DNA of 17,684 nucleotides, from positions 1 through 17,684 of the forward strand of contig JBATXM010000116.1 in assembly GCA_049673305.1 (NCBI GenBank). Reading direction: 5' to 3'. This document shows, piece by piece, positions 1 to 7,643 of this stretch. Numbering within the stretch: the stretch's first letter is position 1; each line of letters starts with the position of its first letter. The position numbers and the translations under genes are program-made. Below the pieces are notes generated by a model. The model ran no database searches. It had not been told where the DNA came from and saw only the letters and a list, made by a program, of their open reading frames with translations. Origin of the DNA: GCA-003244245 sp049673305. Its GTDB lineage: Bacteria; Actinomycetota; Actinomycetes; Mycobacteriales; Pseudonocardiaceae.

Positions 1-710
1 CCCTGCTCGGCGAGCAGCACTCCCAGGTTGACCGCCGCCATGGGCGCGTAGTCGGCGTGGCCGCTGCCAAGGGCCCGTTGATAGGCGCCCCGAGCGCCAC
101 CAACATCCCCCTGCTCGGCGAGCAGCACTCCCAGGTTGTTAGCTTCTAATGCCTGGTCTAGATGTTTTTTGTCGATAGCCCAATCGGTGGCACGAGCGCC
201 AGTCCTCGCCGTTGGTTCGGCGGCCTTCTGCGCGAGAGTTGGCAGAATCCGCTCTACCGCGTCGAGCAAGGTAGCGAAGTCGGAGCGAAACGTCTCGTGG
301 TCGAGTCGAACAGCATTGCGCAGGGCAAGGCCCTGCAATCCGTCAGGAAGGTCGTATCGATCGGGCATGCCAGCGCCATCGACGAGCACAGGGATTACGC
401 GTATCTCGCGTTCTAATGCAGCCCCGATTTCAAGGACCACAAAGTCGTCCGGGTCGTCTAGCTTGCGTCGCCCCCGCCGGTCGGCGATCGTGGACCAGGT
501 TGGTCCGATCAGGGCGATCAGCACGTCACATGAGGCGACCTCTCGCGCTATCGCAGCAGCGAAATCGTCGCCTGGCTCGATCGTGTCAACGTCCATGAAG
601 ACCTGTGTTGCTCCCAGTCGCTCGGTCAACCGGTCAGCCAGCCGACCCGCAATATGGCGTGTTTCCTCTCTTCGGTAGCTGAGGAAAACCGCTCGCGTAC
701 CAGGAGTCAC
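1..710 (-). CDS. TIR domain-TPR repeat protein, C-terminus beyond window
   Basis: The frame is open from a GTG at 710 to the left edge (236 codons, no stop). A purine-rich Shine-Dalgarno (GGAAGGGG) ends about 8 bases before the GTG. Residues 1 to about 150 form a TIR fold of the actinobacterial type: strand A reads AVFLSYRREETRHIAGRL (residues 7-24), then VFMDVDTIEPGDDF (37-50), then LIALIGPTW (64-72). LEIGAALE (93-100) contains Glu94, the likely NADase glutamate by position. Tetratricopeptide-like units of 36 residues (NLGVLLAEQGD...) begin near residue 187. The two visible units share a perfect 30-bp DNA repeat at 1-30 and 109-138, exactly 108 bp apart. TIR domains of this kind in bacteria deplete NAD+ or make signalling nucleotides during phage defence; that role is inferred here. 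The number of repeats and the C-terminus are unknown because the gene leaves the window. Confidence 0.87.
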   Translation of the reverse strand, partial: MTPGTRAVFLSYRREETRHIAGRLADRLTERLGATQVFMDVDTIEPGDDFAAAIAREVASCDVLIALIGPTWSTIADRRGRRKLDDPDDFVVLEIGAALEREIRVIPVLVDGAGMPDRYDLPDGLQGLALRNAVRLDHETFRSDFATLLDAVERILPTLAQKAAEPTARTGARATDWAIDKKHLDQALEANNLGVLLAEQGDVGGARGAYQRALGSGHADYAPMAAVNLGVLLAEQ

Positions 711-811
711 ATGGGCGCCCCTTCCGCTGTCTGGTGTCGGTGCAAGGTTCCAGCCCACCGACATAATACGTCAATCTAAGACTCACCCCATCGAAGGTCT
801 AGCTCAGGACG

Positions 812-1190
812 GGCGTCTCGGCGTTCTCCCCACCGCGCTACATCGGCCAGCAGAGTAACACAACCAGTACAACCCAAAATGTGCCCTCGCCGGGCGGGCA
901 GGTCTCGGGGATGGCCGACCCCGCGCCAAGCCCGGTTCGGTGGGATGCCACACGACTCCCAGCGTGCAAGATCATCAGTGGTTGCCAAGCTATTGTCAAG
1001 CATCAGATAAGGCCTCATGACACCCGGCAGGCGCAGACCCGGGTTCGAGACGACGAGTGCGGTTGGGGACCACTTGCCCCGCACGCAAGCAGACGACCCG
1101 TACGTCTACTGGCCGCACACATGATATCTAGCATCACCACTGACCAGGACAGACGTCTACCCCCACGTCCTAGGGGTGAAGGGGTTGCAG
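812..1190. repeat. Dispersed element copy A (internally deleted) with decayed att-like end
   Basis: This stretch between the TIR gene and the AlbA_2 gene has no credible coding region. It matches copies B (2781-3240) and C (7118-7600): first the GC-rich core at 883-917, then the block AGCGTGCAAGATCATC at 961-976. Compared with B and C it lacks about 170 bp holding the hairpin. Farther on it matches only the downstream flank of copy C: TTGGGGACCAC at 1063-1073 (7622-7632 in C), and a 29-nt segment at 1162-1190 that matches 7731-7759 at 26 positions. That segment covers the beginning of the tRNA-Pro fragment but has lost the T-arm. Bases 1191-1406 hold nothing I can identify. Confidence 0.75.
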
Positions 1191-1406
1191 TGATCATCGT
1201 CAGCGAGCTGTCAGCGAAAGTGGCGCGACAAGCCCGCACGTGGCAATCCACACCGGTGCGTAGCCGCAGCTCAGCGGCACACAACGACATTCTCAGGTAC
1301 GCGGACGCACGACCAATCAGCGTTCACGCAGAAGTGCTCGCATGGATCTCCATCTCATCGGACATCCCCGGATCGTCCTACACCGCCTCGCCGACATCAA
1401 GGACAC

Positions 1407-2528
1407 CTAACGGTGTCGATTCACACTCTTGCCGAGCATAATTAGCGAGTGTACGTACTCGGCTGTCATCGTACGGTTACCATCAGCTCTACGAATAGGA
1501 ATCGAGAACGCAGAACCGATGACAGTTGACGAGTCGAGGTAGGCGCCTCTGATTAAAAACGGTTGGAGTGAGTCGGATTGCGCAGGTATCAAGATGACAA
1601 CAAGATACCTATCGTTCATGGTTGGCACGACTTCGAATCTGAGATCAGAAACTAGTGGAAAAATTCTCGCGTCGGTGACATCTCGGAGTCGTCCCAAGTT
1701 GAGGTTGCGATCATCTGTGCAGCCGACGACACGTTTGACTATATCGCGACCAAGGGAGTCGCGCTCGGTGATTGCTCCAATTATAATTAGGCCGCTGGAT
1801 TCGCTATTTGCGAAGGCGGCGATATCAGCAGCGAGGTCAAATTTATTTTTCTCGGAGTTGAGGTTATAGAGATCACGCTTCGCATCGAATCCCACCTCGG
1901 CCTGCCCAAGAAGAACAGAGCCACCGGACGCACGTACGGCCTGATAGCGGGCAATGAGATCGGCAAATTCAAATGCGAAACCTTGACCTACGCACCGAGA
2001 CGACTGGGCCATCTTTGCAATCTCGCTAATTGTGATATCGGGATCGACGTCAAGATGTAAGATGGCAACCTTGCTACCAGTATCGGTAAACTGCTGCTCG
2101 ATTTCTCGAACGGCGAAGTGGAATACTTCCAGGATGGGTTGGATCCGCTGTAGTAGCGCTTCCGTAGTTATCCCGCTCATCAACTCGACTTCGACTTCAA
2201 TGTCTAATTGATCAAGATTAGGTGTCAGGGTGAAGATGTCAATTGCCGTAGGGGAGTCGTTACTGCTCCATGCGGCCAGTGTAGGAGCATGGTATAGAAT
2301 ATAAAGTACGGCAAAGGGGACGTCGTAAAAGGAGGTGAAAGACGGGTCAACTGCTGCATTCTGCAACGCCCACAGTAGGTGCTCAACGCGAATGTCACCT
2401 GCTTGACTCAGATTCAGCTCAAACTCTGGAATGGCTCCCCGATCGCACCGATCGCAGTGTGCGATGTGTCCACCCATGCATACGAGCGTCTTGGCCCGGG
2501 TATCCCATTGCACGGTCAGATCACTCAT
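1407..2528 (-). CDS. AlbA_2 (Schlafen-type) domain protein
   Basis: The product is 373 residues from the ATG at 2528, which has AGAGGG just upstream. An in-frame extension to 2678 exists but reads as proline/arginine-rich spacer, so I do not use it. The C-terminal part (about 212-355) resembles the Schlafen AlbA_2 domain: FDAKRDLYNLNSEKN, then LAADIAAFANSESSGLIIIG (232-251), then a late segment AFSIPIRRADGNRT. AlbA_2 proteins bind nucleic acid and often occur in defence or regulatory loci. The first 200 residues are not recognised; they contain HIAHCDRCD (21-29), a short Cys/His cluster that could hold a metal. Base composition is visibly more AT-rich than all neighbours, for example around 1590-1870 and 2200-2330, which suggests a separate horizontal origin. 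There is no operon partner. Function is unknown; a defence role is an inference from the flanking TIR and STAND genes. Confidence 0.82.
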   Translation of the reverse strand: MSDLTVQWDTRAKTLVCMGGHIAHCDRCDRGAIPEFELNLSQAGDIRVEHLLWALQNAAVDPSFTSFYDVPFAVLYILYHAPTLAAWSSNDSPTAIDIFTLTPNLDQLDIEVEVELMSGITTEALLQRIQPILEVFHFAVREIEQQFTDTGSKVAILHLDVDPDITISEIAKMAQSSRCVGQGFAFEFADLIARYQAVRASGGSVLLGQAEVGFDAKRDLYNLNSEKNKFDLAADIAAFANSESSGLIIIGAITERDSLGRDIVKRVVGCTDDRNLNLGRLRDVTDARIFPLVSDLRFEVVPTMNDRYLVVILIPAQSDSLQPFLIRGAYLDSSTVIGSAFSIPIRRADGNRTMTAEYVHSLIMLGKSVNRHR

Positions 2529-2570
2529 ACCCTCTACCCTAGTTTTTCGTCCCGCTGATGGCTCATGGCT

Positions 2571-2592
2571 TATGCCCCTTGCGTGCCCGTTC
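2571..2592. repeat. Degenerate 11-bp tandem pair
   Basis: TATGCCCCTTG is followed immediately by CGTGCCCGTTC; 7 of 11 positions agree. It resembles the clearer pairs at 3451-3472 and 6909-6930 and lies upstream of copy B as the 6909 pair lies upstream of copy C. Possible integrase arm-type sites, by analogy only. Confidence 0.4.
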
Positions 2593-2780
2593 ACACGGTA
2601 GCTTACGGGAACCACCGGTGATGACGGGCAGAATCTTACTGACCGTGCATACGAGCGTCCCTGCTCACGACGCGGCATGGTCCGCTCCTTGCAGGCGGTA
2701 CTCGGCTCCTCTGATAGAGCCTGTGTTACTCCAGTGGCGTACCAAGACCAGGCCCTCTACCGGCCCATGCCGTTCCTCCC

Positions 2781-3240
2781 GGGACCCAGGTACGAATCGG
2801 CGATTACACTACCCAACACTGGCCAACGGCGACCAACATCACCCCACGTTCCCGCAAGTTACCGGCCATCCCGACAGTCGAAGCCTTGGTCAGCGTCTCT
2901 CAACTACGCTAAATCGGCAAGTACAGCGCCAGCGCCAGCACGACCCAAAAGGCGCCCTCGCCGGGCGGGCAGGTCTCCGGGATGGCCGGCCACCCGTGTG
3001 GGCAGGACTGGGGCGGGTGTGGGCAGGGTGTGGCCTCCCGCCGACCTCCCCGAGGGCTACCACACGGCATCCCGGGGGCAGAGCCAGACGAGCCAGGCAC
3101 CGGTTTCGCCGAGGGCTGCCCCCGGGATGCCGCGCGGTCGGGCTACGCCAGGTCGACGGGATACCACACGATCCCAGCGCGCAAGATCATCAGTGGTCGT
3201 CAGGCAGCGGAAAGTCATCACAACCTCCGGCACGCCTCCG
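2781..3240. repeat. Dispersed element copy B (full length, with hairpin)
   Basis: Non-coding block aligned with copy C over its whole length. In order it has four 10-bp units beginning CCAAC or CCCAC (2813-2852), the segment GCCTTGGTCAG (2883-2893, GCCCTGGTCAG in C), the near-invariant core starting GCCCTCGCCGGGCGGGCAGG at 2954, a two-tier inverted repeat (3028-3169), and the block GCAAGATCATCAGTGGTCGTC (here 3181-3201, given in part in the other copies). Short open frames cross it on both strands, but none looks like a protein and the palindrome itself forces open frames. It sits between the AlbA_2 gene and the STAND gene. Confidence 0.8.
3028..3169 (-). repeat. Two-tier inverted repeat in copy B; candidate structured RNA
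   Basis: Outer arms are 3028-3047 and 3150-3169, inner arms 3059-3081 and 3116-3138, with a 34-nt apical loop and an 11 x 11 internal loop. Relative to copy C, inner pairs 3069-3128 and 3070-3127 have changed from G-C and C-G to A-T and T-A, so pairing is kept. The remaining imperfections are A.C or C.A on the plus strand (3062/3135, 3064/3133, 3034/3163, 3041/3156), which become U.G or G.U if the minus strand is transcribed; 3035/3162 is the only true mismatch. Transcription itself is not shown by the sequence. Confidence 0.6.
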
Positions 3241-3780
3241 CACCGACGTAGATTTTGGTTCGGACAAAGACCTCCGTTTCAGCTGGCTCAATGACTGCAG
3301 TTCTGACCGCAACAAGCAGCACCAGGCTATCCCCGGACCACACCCAGCGCACTCCGTGTTCCCACGTCGCACCCTCCGACGAGGGTGCCACCCGCACCCT
3401 GTTAATCGCAGGTCTCCGCCCTCACTTCGTCTCCACAGGACCAGGGTTGTCGTGCCACTCGCGTGCCACTAGAGGGGGTCAGTAGCGGTCATCTGCGGTC
3501 ACCCGTGACCATGACCGACCGCAGGTCAAGGCCTGGACCAGGGCAGCGCTATAGGGTTCCCAAGCTCTAGATGAACCGGCTCCCGGGCTGACTGTGGCGC
3601 AGTGATGTGGTCCACTTGTCGTCATGTCTGCTTGGACCGTGTGACAGGGCGACCTGCGGAGCTCGGTTCAGCACCTGGGCGGCTCCGACGGCCCGTGCCC
3701 ACCGACGAACGATCGAGAAGTCGCGCGCAAGCGGAGAAATGCCCGAGAGCCGGTTCATATCCTACGCTGACACCTGATTT
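3241..3780. other. Gene-free stretch with arm-type repeat modules
   Basis: No credible gene. It contains the 11-bp pair CGTGCCACTCG / CGTGCCACTAG (3451-3472, 10 of 11 identical). This is followed by 10-bp steps beginning GGTCA at 3478, 3488 and 3498 and a short dyad GGTCACCCGTGACC at 3498-3511. A matching pair-plus-GGTCA module occurs at 6909-6970. From 3512 to the STAND gene stop at 3783 I see nothing identifiable. Confidence 0.5.
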
Positions 3781-4790
3781 TCACACTTCCCGTCGACGGG
3801 CCTGCTCGTGCTCACCCAGACTCGCCAGGGTAGTGGCGAGGTCGTGGGCCGAGCGCAGGGTTTGGGGGTGGTCATCGCCCAGCACCCGACGCTGGCGGGT
3901 GAGGGTGTCCTCGCCGAGCTGGCGGGCCTGCTCGTGCTCACCCAGACTCGCCAGGGTAGTGGCGAGGTCGTGGGCCGAGCGCAGAGCCTCGGGGTGGTCA
4001 TCGCCCAGCACCCGACGCTGGCGGGTTAGGGTGTCCTCGCCGAGCTGGCGGGCCCGCTCGTACTGCCCCAACTCCCGCAGGGTAGCGGCGAGGCTGTAGG
4101 CGGAGCGCAGAGCGTCGCGGTGGTCATCGCCCAGCACCCGACGCTGGCGGGTGAGGGTGTCCTCGCCGAGCTGGCGGGCCCGCTCGTACTGCCCCAACTC
4201 CCGCAGGGTAGTGGCGAGGTGGTGGGCCGAGCGCAGGGTTTGGGGGTGGTCATCGCCCAGCACCCGACGCAGGCGGGTGAGAGTGTCCTCGCCGAGCTGG
4301 CAGCCCCGCTCATACTGCCCCAACTCCCGCAGGTAGACGGCGAGTCTGTAGGCCGAGCGCAGGGTTTGGGGGTGGTCATCGCCCAGCACCCGACGCAGGC
4401 GGGCGAGGGTGTCCTCGCCGAGCTGGCGGGCCCGCTCGTACTGCCCTAGCGCCCACAAGTTGATGGCGAGGCTGTCGGCCGAGCGCAGGGTTTGGGGGTG
4501 GTCATCGCCCAGGACCCGGTGGGAGCGGGTGAGCGTGTCCTCGGCGAGCTGGCGGCCCTGCTCATACTGCCCCAGCATCCACAAGTTGATGGCGAGGTCG
4601 CCAGCCAATTCCAAGGTGTCGGGGTGGTCGTCGCCCAGAACCCGACGCAGGCGGGCGAGAGTGTCCTCGCTGAGCTGGCGTGCCCGCTCGTAGTCCCCCA
4701 ACTCCCACAGATCGTGGGCGAGACTGTTGGCCGATTCCAGGGTGTCGGGGTGATCATCGCCCAGCATGGAGCGGCGCAGGTCCCAGGCGC
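3781..4790 (-). repeat. Eight tandem 126-bp TPR-coding repeats
   Basis: Each unit is 42 codons. The two units nearest the stop (about 3800-4051) are almost identical over 126 bp, while those toward 4790 are clearly diverged. The repeat GGTCATCGCCCAGCACCCGA recurs at 126-bp intervals, for example from 3870, 3996 and 4122. This is a coding repeat and not CRISPR. Confidence 0.88.
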
Positions 4791-6528
4791 GTTCGAACAG
4801 CGGCCGGGCGGGGCCGGGCTCCCCCCGGGTCAACAGATACCTGGCGGCGCGGTCGAGCAGCCAGGCCACGTCTTCCTCGACCCTGGTGAGGGTGCGGTGG
4901 GGGTCGGTGGCGACCAGGACGTGCGGGAGAAGCTGGCGCCAGGCCGGCCAGGCCGGCAGGTTATCCCACGGATCGTCGGCCGGGACCGCAGCACGCACCA
5001 ACCGAACCACAAGGGTTGGCAAGTCTTGGGTTGGGTGGGGTTGGGTGCGCAGGATCGCGGCGAGCAGCCGATGCAGCTGCAAAGTGGCGGGCTCGACGCG
5101 GGCCAGCCCGTACTGGCGCAGCAGCCGGGTCAGCTCAGCGAACGCCAGCGGATCCCCAGCCGTGGTCGCAAGTAAGTCAGGCAGCTGGGTGGGATGGGTG
5201 GTGAACAGAGTCAGCGGGATCGGCTCCGGCGCCAGATAGGCCGCCAGAGTAAGCAGCACCAGCGTAGCCGGGGACTGGGCAGCCAACCGGTCAAGGGCGA
5301 TCTGGACGCTGGCGGCCAACGACACCGGGTAGGTCGCGGGAGTGCTTTGGGCCAGCAGCTCCGTGGTCCGCTCAACCAGCAGAGCGAGGTAGTCCCTCAC
5401 GCCGGTGGCGGTGTCGGCCAGATGCGCCCCGGCCTGAGCCAGCGCCAACGGCAGATCCCCCAACGCTTCCGCGACCCGCCCCGCCTCACCCTCGGTCAAC
5501 TGCAGTGCGCGGCGGCGTAGCAGCATGATCGACTCGTCCCGATCGAACACATCCACCCGCACCGGGGTAGCCAGCTCCTGCCAACCGGGGTTACGGGAGG
5601 TGATCACCACCTGCCCCCTACCCCCGGGCAGATACCCGGCCAGCGCCGCTGGATCCTCGGCGTTGTCAAAGATCAGCAGCCACCGCTCCCGCACCCGCAG
5701 CGTCCCCAACAGCCGCGACACCGCCGCAGTCGTGGGGTCGGTGACAGCCGCCAAACCCAGGGCCTGGGCCAGCCCGGCCAACTGGTCGGCCACCAGCGCT
5801 GGTTCCTCCGAAGGCACCCACCACACCACGTCATATTCCGCCCCGTAACGGTGAGCGTACTCAATGGCCAGCGAGGTCTTCCCGATCCCACCCATCCCGT
5901 ACATTGCCTGCACCACCACCGTCGACCGCTCCTCCTCCAACGCGGCATGCAACGCGGTGAGCAACCTCTCCCGTCCGGTGAAACCCGGGCTACGGGCCGG
6001 CACATTCCACACCCGCCCCACTGGTACATCCTCCGACCGAGCCTGCGGCAGATCCCGCAACCCCGCAAACAGCACCTCGCTAAGCTCCTCCGGTGTCGTA
6101 ACCGTCGCCGTGGTCACCCCACTCTCGGTCAGCCGAGCCCGGAACACCTCCTGCCGAGCGGCATAACGCAGATCCACAAACAGATCCCTCGGACCCTCAG
6201 CCTCCTCACCCAGCAGCACCACCAACCGCGGCAATCCGACCTCGCTGGCCACCTCAAACTCCAACTCCGTGTACGACAACTCCGGGCGATCAGCCACCGG
6301 CGAGCCATACCGAAACCCCACCACCGCCACATACACATCCGCCGCCACCACAGCATCCCGACACACCTGCGCCGGCCGCTCATCACGCGGACCGAAATAC
6401 GCCATCTCGACAATGGCATCCCCAGCCCGAGACACCGCCCGCTCCGCCGCCGCCACAAACGACCGCCCCACCGGCAACCGCCGTAACTCTGACGTATGAC
6501 TCACAAACACCCGCCGTGGCCCCGACAC
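3781..6528 (-). CDS. DUF4062-NB-ARC-TPR STAND NTPase
   Basis: I choose the GTG at 6528 (915 residues), since the recognisable fold starts at SGPRRVFVSHTSELR; ATG 6591 and ATG 6636 are in-frame alternatives without convincing ribosome sites. Residues about 5-110 are a DUF4062 domain (VFVSHTSE, YVAVVGFRYGSP, LSYTELEFE). The NB-ARC NTPase follows: Walker A GMGGIGKT (211-218), Walker B LLIFDNAED (284-292), sensor VITSR (308-312), LGDLPLAL (356-363) and an MHD-like LHRLL near 484. The C-terminal 345 residues are eight 42-residue TPRs of the kinesin-light-chain type, centred on RVLGDDHPQTLRSA. STAND proteins of this architecture are NLR-like sensors in which the TPR array recognises a trigger, the NTPase oligomerises and the N-terminal domain acts; a phage-defence role is inferred. 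The protein ends abruptly after the eighth repeat (EQARRREV), so it may be truncated. Confidence 0.9.
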   Translation of the reverse strand: MSGPRRVFVSHTSELRRLPVGRSFVAAAERAVSRAGDAIVEMAYFGPRDERPAQVCRDAVVAADVYVAVVGFRYGSPVADRPELSYTELEFEVASEVGLPRLVVLLGEEAEGPRDLFVDLRYAARQEVFRARLTESGVTTATVTTPEELSEVLFAGLRDLPQARSEDVPVGRVWNVPARSPGFTGRERLLTALHAALEEERSTVVVQAMYGMGGIGKTSLAIEYAHRYGAEYDVVWWVPSEEPALVADQLAGLAQALGLAAVTDPTTAAVSRLLGTLRVRERWLLIFDNAEDPAALAGYLPGGRGQVVITSRNPGWQELATPVRVDVFDRDESIMLLRRRALQLTEGEAGRVAEALGDLPLALAQAGAHLADTATGVRDYLALLVERTTELLAQSTPATYPVSLAASVQIALDRLAAQSPATLVLLTLAAYLAPEPIPLTLFTTHPTQLPDLLATTAGDPLAFAELTRLLRQYGLARVEPATLQLHRLLAAILRTQPHPTQDLPTLVVRLVRAAVPADDPWDNLPAWPAWRQLLPHVLVATDPHRTLTRVEEDVAWLLDRAARYLLTRGEPGPARPLFERAWDLRRSMLGDDHPDTLESANSLAHDLWELGDYERARQLSEDTLARLRRVLGDDHPDTLELAGDLAINLWMLGQYEQGRQLAEDTLTRSHRVLGDDHPQTLRSADSLAINLWALGQYERARQLGEDTLARLRRVLGDDHPQTLRSAYRLAVYLRELGQYERGCQLGEDTLTRLRRVLGDDHPQTLRSAHHLATTLRELGQYERARQLGEDTLTRQRRVLGDDHRDALRSAYSLAATLRELGQYERARQLGEDTLTRQRRVLGDDHPEALRSAHDLATTLASLGEHEQARQLGEDTLTRQRRVLGDDHPQTLRSAHDLATTLASLGEHEQARRREV

Positions 6529-6591
6529 GACCCCAGCATCCCACCCCCCGCCACAACCACGAGCAAGACCAGCACAACGAAACCGGGCCAT

Positions 6592-7117
6592 AGACAGAAT
6601 CAGCCGGACACCCGGCGTGACCAGCCCACTGAGCACACCGGTCTAGCGAACCTCAGCTGACAGCCTGCGCGCTGGTAGAAGACCATCCAACCCACCGCGA
6701 TGCTGCGCAAGACCTTCCCGCCAGTCGGACGATCCATCTGCCCGCAGTCCCGACCGCGACGAGCAGCACCAAGCCGCCCACAGACGTCACCTGGCGCACC
6801 CCGCACGCCCGCGTCGCGCGATCCGATCAGGGAAACGCCCGCATCTGTTCATCACAGGGCTTCCGCCCTCTCCCGCCGAGGACGAAGATCTCGGTACCCA
6901 GTTGCGCGCGTGCCCCCCGCGTGCCCCTTCCCAAAGTCGCGAGCGGTCAGCAACGGTCACTCACGTCACCTGTCACCGAATACCCCCATGTCAGCATTAG
7001 CTCAGGTCATTTTCTTGATCACCACCCGATCTTCTAAGCTGGGGTTCACGTGTGGTCATCATCAGCGGAAGCAGCGCGACGAGCCGCAGGGGTCGAGATC
7101 GTGTCAGGTTCGGGGCG
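6592..7117. other. Gene-free stretch with a second arm-type module
   Basis: No protein I can support. It contains the 11-bp pair CGTGCCCCCCG / CGTGCCCCTTC (6909-6930) and GGTCA steps at 6946 and 6956 followed by GTCACCTGTCACC, the same arrangement as 3451-3511. The sequence at 6750-6775 (CCGACCGCGACGAGCAGCACCA) resembles 3306-3327, so the similarity with the region right of copy B extends beyond the module. The promoter of the leftward STAND gene should lie near the left end, but I cannot point to clear -10/-35 boxes. Confidence 0.45.
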
Positions 7118-7600
7118 ATCCCGGCACAAATCGGGTACAAACCACGTCACCCAACACCAGCCAACGTCAACCAATATCAACCAATATCAACCAACGTTTC
7201 AGCAGGTCACCGCCCATCTCGACCACCAAAGCCCTGGTCAGGGTTCTCCCAGCCACGCTACATCAGCAAACGCAGCGCCACCCAACCAAAACATGCCCTC
7301 GCCGGGCGGGCAGGTCTCCGGGATGCCCGGCCCCCAGCGCGGGCGGGGTTGGGCCGGTGTGGACCAGGGTGTGGGATCCCGCCGACCTCCCTCAAGGGCT
7401 ACCACGCGGCGCCCCGGGGGCAGAGCCATACGAGGCCGCTGCCGGTCGCGTCGAGGGCTGCCCCCGGGGCGCCGCGTGGTCGGGCTACGCCAGGTCGACG
7501 GGATCCCACACAGCTTCCAGCGTGCAAGATCATCCGTGATCATCAGGCAGCAGAAACGCATCACGACCTCCAACACATCAGGTTGTTGGTTCAAGTCCAG
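7118..7600. repeat. Dispersed element copy C (full length, with hairpin)
   Basis: The best preserved copy. It opens with an 11-bp pair (CCGGCACAAAT / CGGGTACAAAC, 7121-7142), then five exact 10-bp steps each starting CCAA (7151-7200; two identical CCAATATCAA units). Next come GCCCTGGTCAG, the conserved core from 7295, the two-tier palindrome (7369-7511), and AGCGTGCAAGATCATC (7519-7534) leading into the partial dyad GATCATCCGTGATCATC. Downstream is the tRNA-Pro fragment. The leftward open frame through it (containing DDLARWKLCGIP) shares only a few residues with the corresponding frames of A and B, so I treat it as non-coding. Confidence 0.82.
7369..7511 (-). repeat. Two-tier inverted repeat in copy C; candidate structured RNA
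   Basis: Outer arms are 7369-7388 and 7492-7511 with one C.A position (G.U on the minus strand). Inner arms are 7401-7423 and 7458-7480, a perfect 23-bp stem with a 34-nt loop, the same loop length as copy B. The right-hand internal loop CGGGCTACGCC (7481-7491) is identical to 3139-3149. See copy B for the compensatory changes. Confidence 0.65.
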
Positions 7601-7621
7601 TGAGCACACCGAAATGAGCCG

Positions 7622-7643
7622 TTGGGGACCACTTGGGGACCAC
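7622..7643. repeat. Perfect 11-bp tandem pair left of att site
   Basis: TTGGGGACCAC occurs twice without spacer. The same place in copy A has one intact unit and one decayed unit (1063-1084). Position about 100 bp left of the tRNA fragment suits an integrase arm-type site. Confidence 0.6.

Noticed and set aside
136..678. Rightward 180-codon frame opposite the TIR gene
   Set aside because: Ser/Arg-rich shadow; the opposite strand encodes an evident TIR domain with a good ribosome site.
3800..4760. Regular repeats resembling a CRISPR array
   Set aside because: The 126-bp period is in frame with an unbroken coding region and translates to 42-residue TPR units; there are no unique spacers.
4492..5175. 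Rightward 227-codon frame opposite the STAND gene
   Set aside because: It mirrors the TPR repeats; the leftward frame has Walker motifs and a complete domain order.
7568..7600. T-arm-like GTTGGTTCAAGTCCAGT suggesting another tRNA end
   Set aside because: The stem has two wobble pairs at best, no acceptor or anticodon part fits around it, and copy A has only a weak counterpart (GGGTTCGAGAC) that does not fold.
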